Below are positions 1-7,700 of a DNA stretch of 10,235 nucleotides, piece after piece. Every line of letters begins with the position of its first letter. Position 1 is the first letter of the stretch. Made by a program: the position numbers and the translations under genes. The notes below the pieces were generated by a model. It did not search any database. It saw only the letters and a program-made list of their open reading frames with translations, and was not told the origin of the DNA. The stretch comes from Hepatocystis sp. ex Piliocolobus tephrosceles (lineage: Eukaryota; Apicomplexa; Aconoidasida; Haemosporida; Plasmodiidae), in NCBI GenBank assembly GCA_902459845.2, contig CABPSV020000039.1, positions 1 to 10,235 of the forward strand. Direction: 5' to 3'.

Positions 1-16
1 AAAATATAACATAACG

Positions 17-60
17 ATAATAATAATAATAATAATAGTAACAATAATAATAGTAATAAT
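17..60. repeat. AAT trinucleotide microsatellite, imperfect
   Basis: A run of AAT/TAA triplets broken by single AGT and AAC variants. It lies in non-coding DNA at the window edge. Confidence 0.75.
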
Positions 61-652
61 ACTTTTGGATAGTCTAGTTTATTTTCACAGAACAATCTTG
101 TTTTTATTTTCCCATTTTTTTTTTTTTTTTTTTTTTTTGTACAAAGTAAATAGTAATTGTTTTTATAAAAGCGTAAAATTAAGGTTTGTATAAAACGTAA
201 TGTTTATATATATTTAAAAATTTGCATCTTACTTTTTTTTTTTTTTATGACATTATAGTTTATTTATTTATCACAAATTATTGAGACATATAGATACTGT
301 ATATGTATACGCATTTCTGTGTATAATTGGTGTACATATATACATTTTAAATAATATGATTAATAGTACTACGATATATATTTTGTATTAAACATATTAA
401 AAATGTTGTAAAAAATAAAACATATATTTCATCAATGTTTTTCTTTTTTTTTTTTTCACGTAAATTTTTTTATATACATTTAAATGTCATTTAGAAATAC
501 GCTATTCATATTTCGTAACGAATATGTTAAATTTGCTTTTTAAATTTTCAATAAAAAAAAAAAAAAAAAATAGCTATTACTTAACATGTGAGTGACAAAT
601 CAAATAATGCTTTAATATAAAACACTATGTTCTATTTTTTTTTTTTTTTTTC

Positions 653-786
653 ATAAACGAAATGATAATAAACGAAATGATAATAAACGAAATGATAATA
701 AACGAAATGATAATAAACGAAATGATAATAAACGAAGTGATGATAAACGAAGTGATAATAAACGAAGTGATAATAAACGAAATGAT
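653..786. repeat. 15-bp minisatellite, about nine units
   Basis: The unit is AACGAAATGATAATA. Its AACGA core recurs exactly every 15 bases at 656, 671, 686, 701, 716, 731, 746, 761 and 776. The units at 731, 746 and 761 carry AGTGA instead of AATGA, and one of these also has TGATGA. Because 15 is a multiple of three and no frame contains a stop, it reads as Ile/Ser/Phe or Phe/Val/Tyr/His repeats on the minus strand and Ile/Asn/Glu/Met on the plus strand. These frames run straight into homopolymers, so I treat the array as non-coding. Confidence 0.9.
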
Positions 787-1015
787 ATATAATAGAGAAA
801 AAAAAAAATATATATGTATACAAATGCATAAAAATCCATAAGTGTTTTTATTTGTTAACAAGTTAATGATTTTCATTTGTTTATTTTGATGTGTTCATGT
901 TTTATGCATTTTTACATATACATGTATATATGACCATTTATGCTATTTTGTTCAAAAATATGAGTTAGAACATGTGTACTACATATTTTTTGTCAAAAAA
1001 AAAAAAAAGCAAAAA

Positions 1016-1464
1016 ATGAAACATGTGATAATATCCTTGATATTATACATGTATTCCAATCGGATACACATTATTGAGGTTGTTTGCTTATTTTATTACA
1101 TAATAGGAATTTTTTTTTTACTATTATCTTTTTATTCTAAAACTTTAAGTGGGTGGTCTTTACATGGAAAAAATTTGTTTATTAGATTAGAAAAAGATGA
1201 AAGTGAAAAAAGTTATAAGTTGTATACATTAAAAAAAAAGATTGATAATACATTAATTCCAAAGGCTTACTTTTTTCACTTTTATATCGTTGGGTTGATT
1301 GTTAACTTTTTTGTGTTATTACAAGTAAATAGCGCAATATAAACACGTTATAAACGTGTATACATATATATATATATATATATATGTATATATTTTTTTA
1401 ATGTAATTATTTATTTTATTACAACATGTTCCTTATTACTTATTCCCTATTCCTTATTCCTTAT

Positions 1465-1499
<35 letters not shown>

Positions 1500-2418
1500 A
1501 TTAAGGATTTCAACGAAAACTACAATATTGAACAAAATGGTAATATACATATACATATGGCTATTAGCTACTTTTTTTAAAAAAGAATAACAATATATAT
1601 ATACACGCACAAATGTGTATATTTTGGTAAAACCAATATAGAAAGAATAATGTAAAAAGAACTGTCTTATTAAACGTTAATATTATTTAATTTATAGCTC
1701 TTTCCATTTTTTTTTTTTTTTGCTTTTGTGTTTGTTTTTGCGTTTTTTTGGAGTTTTTTTGGCGTTTTTTTTGGCATTTGTTTTTGCGTTTTTTTGGCGT
1801 TTTTTTTGGCGTTTATTTTTGCGTTTTTTTTTGCGTTTTTTTTTGCGTTTTTTTTTTGCGTTTTTTTTGGCGCTTTTTTTGCGTTTTTTTTGGCGATTTT
1901 TTTGGCGTTTGTTTTTTTTCTTTCCGTGTTTGGTTCTTGACTCTTTTTTTTTTTTTTGTATACACGATCTGCGCATTTGATAGTTTGTGTATTATTAAAA
2001 TAAGATGTTAAGCAAAAATACTTGTATTATAAATAAAATGAACCACATGCAGTTTAATACCTTACACATATAATATGTTCATACAACTACATTTGCTGAT
2101 ATAAGTGTATATAACATAGACGAACTTATAACCCATTTTTTTTTTTCAGTATACCAAATACTATCATCAACAAGTTGTTTGTTGCAAATACATTTGTTTA
2201 GAAGATTGTTGGAGCAACTATTTGTTATAAGAACAACCAAAAAATCATTTATGAATATCTGTTCGTATTTATTAGGGATAAGGTATTGATTTATGTATGT
2301 TATATGTAACTGGATTTATAAAAAAAAAGCGAAGCATAGAAAAAAAAAAAAAACCTTGAAACAAAATAAAGCTTTATTGTAAAAATCAAGCAGTTATAAA
2401 CATAACTTCTATCATATG

Positions 2419-2453
<35 letters not shown>

Positions 2454-3161
2454 GCGCTTATATTTATTTTTATTTTTTTTTTTAGCTTTTATGTTATAAC
2501 ACCTATTTCTTTGCATAGCGATAATGTAAAAAGGATTAATTCTGTTAATTTATTTGCTCTCATAATATTTATAACTGGAAATATACTTCAGGTAGATATA
2601 TACTTACGTACGTACGTACATGCATGCATATATATATATATATATATATATATACATTTATATTAAAATAAAAATTAAAACATTAACATAAATACACATA
2701 TGTGCATGTTGCTTTACAATTCAGTATGATTCGCATGTTAGGTTGTCTAAACTTCGTTCTAAAGGTTTTTAATAAAAAAAAAAAAAAAAAAAATGAATAA
2801 GTAGATGAAGCAGAAGAAGAACTAGCTTATAGTGACATGAAAAACGAAAGCAAGTTATTATAAAAAAAAAAAAGTGTAATATAAAAAACATTTTTATGTT
2901 GAATTTTTTTTTTTTTGTTTTTTAGATTTAAAAGAAGGTGATGATTTGTATAAAGTCCCATATGGCGGGTTTTTTAATTTTGTTAGTTGTCCTCATTATT
3001 TGGCAGAAATATTAATTTATTTTTCATTTTTTATATGGAACTGGAATATTATAAGGTTATTACAATATTAAAAAAAAAAACGGCAAAACAAAATGGATAA
3101 AAATATATATAATTGTAATAAAAAAAGTCCACAATTTAATATATATATATATCTATATATA

Positions 3162-3206
<45 letters not shown>

Positions 3207-3645
3207 ACTACAATTACCTTTACTAATCCAGTTCCCTAAATTTTGTTTTCGTTTTATTGGGTCTTATCAAAAATGGTAATATATATACATGTGCATGTGG
3301 TTCGAACCACTATGTACAACTATATGTGGAAGTATTTAAATATACGTCACGTATGCATGCATTTTATTTATCTCCCTTTTTTTTTTCTTTTTTTATAATT
3401 AGGTATACAAACGCATACTTGGTATCTCAAAGTGTTAGGAGATGCATACCCCAGGTATCAATATACAATAAAACAAAAAAAAAAAAAAAACATATAAACA
3501 TACACATACATCCACATAGGTATACATACATGTGTATAAATGTATTAAGCCTCAGTTTTTTTACAAATTTAATCATAACAATATGCTTACTCTTTTTTTC
3601 GTTTCGTTCAGAACTAGGAAAATAATATTCCCCTACATTTTATAA
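1016..3645 (+). CDS. PPRD: Polyprenol reductase-like protein (SRD5A3/DFG10 family), nine exons
   Basis: Exons: 1016-1324, 1506-1539, 2150-2282, 2486-2591, 2725-2764, 2926-3055, 3232-3275, 3403-3454, 3612-3645. All introns are GT..AG, phases agree throughout, and the product is 293 residues (human SRD5A3 is about 318). Family resemblance is spread over the exons: a YSKT segment and PKAYFFHFYIVG in exon 1; LFRRLLEQLFV in exon 3; YDSHVRLSKLR in exon 5; YKVPYGGFFNFVSCPHYLAE (216-235), the signature of the family's reductase domain, in exon 6; and the C-terminal pattern H270, WY 272-273, YP 281-282, RK 285-286, P290 in exons 8-9. Several hydrophobic membrane segments are present. The family works at the ER and reduces the alpha-isoprene unit when dolichol is made from polyprenol; dolichol phosphate supports GPI and N-glycan assembly. 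ATG 1016 follows an A-run; the frame is open to 974 without another ATG. Exon 2 (34 bp) is least certain, although the phase requires it. Confidence 0.87.
1467..1498. repeat. Poly-T run (32 bases) before exon 2
   Basis: An uninterrupted T run directly before the proposed acceptor at 1504-1505, preceded by CCTTATT-type pyrimidine repeats (about 1430-1466). It can serve as an extreme polypyrimidine tract for the tiny exon 2. Homopolymer length may be inexact in the assembly. Confidence 0.85.
1692..1930. repeat. T-rich array with GCG every ~12 bp, inside intron 2
   Basis: T runs of about 6-9 bases are separated by GCG or GGCG. GCG starts at 1740, 1762, 1786, 1797, 1809, 1821, 1833, 1845, 1858, 1870, 1881, 1893 and 1905. 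Spacing is 11-13 bases, and the two wider gaps hold variant units (GAG near 1751, GCA near 1774). Open frames give Phe/Leu/Arg/Ala repeats on plus and Lys/Arg repeats on minus. Both look like by-products of the array, which sits within the 610-bp intron between exons 2 and 3. Confidence 0.9.
2422..2450. repeat. (TA)n dinucleotide run in intron 3
   Basis: An uninterrupted TA alternation of 29 bases between exons 3 and 4, followed by CACGCGC. Similar shorter (TA)n runs occur in intron 1 (about 1363-1386). Confidence 0.85.
2605..2654. repeat. TACG/TGCA/TA repeat in intron 4
   Basis: Short TACG units and a TGCATGCA stretch lead into a (TA)n run that ends at 2654. All of it lies between exons 4 and 5. 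Confidence 0.75.
3166..3203. repeat. Poly-T run (38 bases) before exon 7
   Basis: The longest homopolymer in the window. It ends 27 bases before the AG acceptor at 3230-3231, and TACTAAT follows it at 3221. It is consistent with the intron's polypyrimidine tract. Confidence 0.85.
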
Positions 3646-3805
3646 GAAACTTTTTTATTAAAAAAAAACAAAAAAAAATTACAATAACTATTTTTGCACA
3701 AATAGGAGTAATTTATATTTTTGCCTTGTTTATTGATATATTTAAAATGTTTTGAAAAACCGTATTTTATGTATACATTCCCAAGTATTACACGTGAAAA
3801 AAAAT

Positions 3806-3870
3806 AAAAATAAATAAATAAGTAAAAAATAAATAAGTAAAAAATAAATAAGTAAAAAATAAATAAGCAA
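3806..3870. repeat. 15-bp A-rich tandem repeat, about four units
   Basis: The unit is AGTAAAAAATAAATA, shown by AAGT recurring every 15 bases; the last unit has AAGC and then decays into AAAT repeats. It lies just before the sequence island at 3883. Confidence 0.8.
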
Positions 3871-3882
3871 ATAAATAAATGT

Positions 3883-4086
3883 GTGTTTATATTTGTGTAT
3901 AGCTTATGGTTTAGGGGTTATAACATTTTAGAAGAAACAATTTTTAATATGCATGGAACGATTGGTATTGTTAGAATGTTCCACATTTTGTTGTTAATTA
4001 TAAAATCAACATTACGTGTGTTACATAGTGTACTGCTTAAATTAGCTTACCCAATTGTCACAAATTTTCAATTCTTGTTAATATAG
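3883..4086 (+). other. Unassigned sequence island; possible small exon or non-coding RNA
   Basis: About 200 bases with few homopolymers and visibly more G+C than the surrounding spacer. The plus frame is open from 3883 to a TAG ending at 4086 (67 codons) but begins with GTG. The first in-frame ATG would leave 45 residues, MHGTIGIVRMFHILLL onward, hydrophobic and basic. TGTGTATAG at 3895-3903 resembles a splice acceptor, so it could be a 3' exon, but I cannot find a partner exon upstream. TGGAAC (3954-3959) can pair with GTTCCA (3977-3982), a weak hint of RNA structure. I recognise no family and make no functional claim. Confidence 0.3.
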
Positions 4087-4541
4087 AAATGAAAAACAAA
4101 GGCGAATATGGCCAAAAAAAAAAAAAAAAAAAAAAAAGTCTTATTTATTTATTTTTTTGTATAAACTTATATGTTTATACTATAATAAAAATAGAAAATA
4201 AAAAGCATTTTCATCTAACATGTAAAAGTAGCGTGTACCTACACATATTTTGACATAAAACTAAAAAATAAAAATAATGTGTATATATATATATATATAT
4301 ACATATGCATATAACGGTTTTTTTTTATCAGCAATCGATTATGCAAATACATACATATATATGTATGCATTTTTTTTTTTTTTTTTTTCGGAGTGTAAAA
4401 AAGAAAAAAAAAAAAACGTGTGAAAAAAATATATATTAACCTAACCATCCGTTGGTAGTGTACGAACACATAGCTTAAATAGTTTGAAACAAAAAAAAAA
4501 AAAAAAAACAAAAAAACAAAAAAACAAAAAAAAAAAAAAAA

Positions 4542-4542
<1 letters not shown>

Positions 4543-4592
<50 letters not shown>

Positions 4593-4604
4593 TAATCAAT
4601 CAAT
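4543..4604. repeat. ATCA tetranucleotide microsatellite, about 15 units
   Basis: Near-perfect (ATCA)n with one ATTA interruption near 4591. It directly follows a poly-A stretch interrupted by single C residues. On the minus strand it is a UUGA repeat in the 3' flank of the CCp2-like gene. Confidence 0.9.
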
Positions 4605-4652
4605 ACCAAAATGAGGGTAAAAATTGGTACCATAATGAGGACCAAAATGAGG
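4605..4652. repeat. 12-bp repeat ACC(A/T)AAATGAGG-like, three clear copies
   Basis: ACCAAAATGAGG at 4605, ACCATAATGAGG at 4629 and ACCAAAATGAGG at 4641. The offsets of 24 and 12 imply a 12-bp array whose second unit (4617-4628) has diverged. It is non-coding. Confidence 0.7.
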
Positions 4653-4702
4653 TGTAAAAGAGAGCACTAGTAATTCGCATATTAAGCGAAGGTGCGTACC
4701 AT

Positions 4703-4733
4703 ACTAACTTACTAACTTACTAACTTACTTACT
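4703..4733. repeat. 8-bp ACTAACTT repeat abutting the CCp2-like stop codon
   Basis: Three perfect ACTAACTT units at 4703-4726 followed by degenerate ACTT/ACTC. The array reaches the TAA stop codon (minus strand, 4729-4731), so it forms the very start of the 3' UTR. Confidence 0.85.
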
Positions 4734-7700
4734 CACACATGGTTATACAATGATTTATCAAAGAATTAATATTCATGTTTGGTGTTAATAAATGTTTAGG
4801 TATTGTAATTGATTGGCAACACATTTGACACATTTCAACCAAACACTCATCTTTATTATTATCATTTTTACATGATTCCACAAATTCATTATTAGAATTT
4901 TCTTTACAAGTTTTATTAAGATAATCCAACAATTCTGATGTTTTTGTAATATGTTCATCTAAATGTTGACATAAATGAATACAACTATTTTTATTTTCTT
5001 CATTTGTTGTTTCTATATTGTCACAACATATTTTACAGAATTCTTTGACACAGTTAGGATTGTCTTTATCGTATTTATTACAATATGTTAATCTATCTAC
5101 AATATCTTTATGTGTTGCACAATAATATATATCTTTTTTTATTTTATTATTATTAATACTAAGATCATATTCATTTGAGTTAGTATAGTCTGCTTTTGTT
5201 TGGTCAGAATATATATCATTTTTAAATGTATTATTAAAATCATTTCGCATTTTAATATGTTTTTCACTTATTTTGGTAAATGTTGGAATCATGTATTCTT
5301 CTGATATAGTGGAAGGGAAAGGACTATAAGGTTTAAAATCGAAAGGATGTATAAGAATATTACTAAAAGCTACCATGTTACAATTATAAGAAGTAAAACC
5401 TAATTGATAACCTTCTTTTAAATTTAATCCTATCAAACTGAATACAGGATATGTCATTAAACCATCATGTGTATTAACATTAATACTAGTATTGTTAAAA
5501 GTTATAGTAACTTTATTCCAAATATTTTCTTTATATCCTGATATAACTGATTTTGCCAGTAAATGAAAAACACCATTTACATTTTGTCTTATTCTTGTAA
5601 AAGTAGATCCAATTTCTAATAAAGTATAATTATTAATATCAGAAAATTTTATTACAGCACCGATTATACCGTTACTGTTTTTAGAATTATCACCATTACC
5701 ACATTGTGGATAAATAGAAAAATTTAATATTCCATTATGACATATTTTATTTCGTAAAATAATAAGAGAAGGAATTTTATCAGTTTCATTTCCTTTTATA
5801 TTTGATTTTTGTGCAATAACATGATTTTCGTTTCCTATATTATTCATAAAATCCCAGTAAGATGGTCCATCTATTGCACCTTCTGGATCATATACATCAT
5901 AAGATTTAAAAAATTTATTTACATAAAATTCTTGGTATATATTACAACTAAGTGGTGATATTTGTTGTTTTTGTTTTCTAACCTTGGATATACACTCTAA
6001 TGATTCTACCATCGGTTTATTAAATTCAACATTTGAAATACCATATGTATAAAAACCAATTGTACCAGCAGATTGAAAATCATCATTTATAACTATATCA
6101 GGTGGTGGTAAATTATAAATAATTTTATTTGTTTTGATTATATTTATTTTTATGGTTGTACCGATACATTCAATTCGTATTGAAAACCAAGTAGATTGAT
6201 CAAAACCATTTTCATTAATTATAATTAATTCATTTATTTCATTGTTTTGAACTTTTAATAATCTTTTAAATCCATTATTATTATTATTATTATTTGGATT
6301 ATTTATACTTCCATTATTTAACTCTAACATGTAATAATTATATTTATCATATACTCTGAATAAAAGTCCTACTGAACCAGTTCCTTTAACATTAATATGT
6401 GTAGAAAAAATAAAATCATAAAATAGTTTATATCGAAGAAAAGCATATGTACCATTAAATAAATTAAAAATAGCATTTTCACCATATGGATAATAAATAC
6501 GTACATTTTGAGTTAATGTTTTACCAACCATTCCATCATTTAATGGTTTATCTATTAATTCCCATTTACTTTTTTGTAATTCTATTACATTAATAATTTC
6601 AAATGTATCATATATTGTATCTGTTACACTTGTTAATGCCCATGATTCGAATTCAGTTTGTCTTAATCTTTCAGTAATTAATGATTCTAATTTATATTTT
6701 CTTTTATTTAATTCGGATGTAATTTTAGAAGATAGAACTTTTATTTTATGTGATACATTTTGAACATCTTTTAAAGTTTCATTAGATAATAATTCAATAT
6801 TTTTTTCATATTTTTCAGTTGGTTTTAAATATCTTCTAGCATTAGAAACTATTTTTATTACTTGTTTGTTTATTAATCCTAGGAATGTTGGATCAGTACT
6901 ACTTACTTGTTTATTAACAATTGTAACTAAATCATTTATTGCATTTGATGTGGATACATCCATATAAATATTTTCTTTAGAATATAATGTATCTATATTA
7001 TCCATCATCTCTACAAATACAAAATTAAATCCGGGTTTATCGTTGGGACATTTAGGAGGAACATTAAATATTTTAAAACCTAATTGTTCTTGATTATTTC
7101 CACTATTGTCAGTACCATTTATAAAACTTTCAGATATAATCCCATTTTGAAATATACCTTCATACTCATTTAATGCATTTACTACTCTCAAATATATTAA
7201 ATAATGTTTATCATATACTCCAGCATGAATAGCAGATAAACATATAGCACTATTTTCACTATAAATATTACCTTCACCTCCTCCTATCACAGTTGCTTCA
7301 ATACCTTTTTCTAAACAATTCGAAGGACATCTTATTAAATATTCATAACCAAGTATTTTTTCTATTTCAATCGCATCTTTCAATGTACTTTGACAATTCA
7401 GATTAACAAAAGGTTCTGGTAAATTAATTGAATCTAAATTATCAGAACAAACAAATGCACCCATTTCTGTATTTGTAGAATCAAAAAAAGTTATACCTTC
7501 ATTGTTAATACCAAATGTATTATTTATTGGATTACCAAACTTAGAAATAATAGATTGTACATTTTCTTGCATATCTAATGAAAAAAAATCTTCTGTTTTA
7601 TTTCGTATAGCTAAAGGAACCGTTTTTTTTATATTCATCAAATGTAACAACCATTTTATTGATTGTATTTGACTTTCATGATGTAAATGGATGGGATTTA

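Larger units (their letters stand above)
1..1015. other. Non-coding upstream region of the polyprenol reductase gene
   Basis: No convincing gene on either strand. The stretch is very A+T rich, with poly-T or poly-A runs near 115-138, 233-246, 445-456, 553-570 and 636-651, an AAT microsatellite at the left edge and the 15-bp minisatellite at 653-786. Open frames of about 60-80 codons exist only because the minisatellite has no stops. It presumably contains the promoter and 5' UTR of the gene starting at 1016, but I see no recognisable core element. Confidence 0.7.
3646..4728. other. Spacer between two convergent genes (3' flanks of both)
   Basis: This holds the 3' UTRs of the polyprenol reductase gene (plus) and the CCp2-like gene (minus). 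It contains poly-A runs near 4110-4137, 4489-4508 and 4524-4543, a (TA)n run near 4281-4300, the tandem repeats listed separately, and an island of less repetitive sequence at about 3883-4086. Read on the minus strand, the 3' flank of the CCp2-like gene is strongly U-rich: UUGA repeats and then long U runs separated by single G residues. Confidence 0.7.

Noticed and set aside
625..876. Open frames of 62-83 codons over the minisatellite on the minus strand
   Set aside because: Translations are pure repeats of the 15-bp unit ending in Lys or Phe homopolymers; several frames are equally open, as expected for a stop-free repeat.
974..1015. Upstream extension of the polyprenol reductase frame to 974
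   Set aside because: It begins with GTG and adds a poly-Lys stretch from an A-run; the ATG at 1016 is the natural eukaryotic start.
1692..2011. Several overlapping Phe/Arg/Leu-rich (plus) and Lys/Arg-rich (minus) open frames
   Set aside because: They are by-products of the T/GCG array within intron 2; the gene's flanking exons splice across it in phase.
3257..3625. 122-codon plus-strand open frame
   Set aside because: Its first residues are part of exon 7, then it reads through introns 7 and 8 out of phase with the conserved exon 8 frame.
3690..3760. Short hydrophobic plus-strand frame (ITIFAQIGVIYIFALF)
   Set aside because: About 25 codons with no ATG start or clear splice sites; it lies directly after the polyprenol reductase stop and is more likely 3' UTR.
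3901..3922. Minus-strand AACCCCTAAACC resembling a template for Plasmodium telomere repeats
   Set aside because: The telomere repeat (GGGTTTA/GGGTTCA) needs three, not four, C residues in phase, and the surrounding sequence is far shorter than known Plasmodium telomerase RNA.
4239..4547. 102-codon minus-strand open frame
   Set aside because: It consists of Phe homopolymers and Ile/Tyr repeats from poly-A and (TA)n tracts; no sign of a real protein.
4732..5119. C-terminal cysteine modules as ShK-type domains
   Set aside because: Eight cysteines with a CC pair and a C-x4-C-x2-CC core do not fit the six-cysteine ShK spacing.
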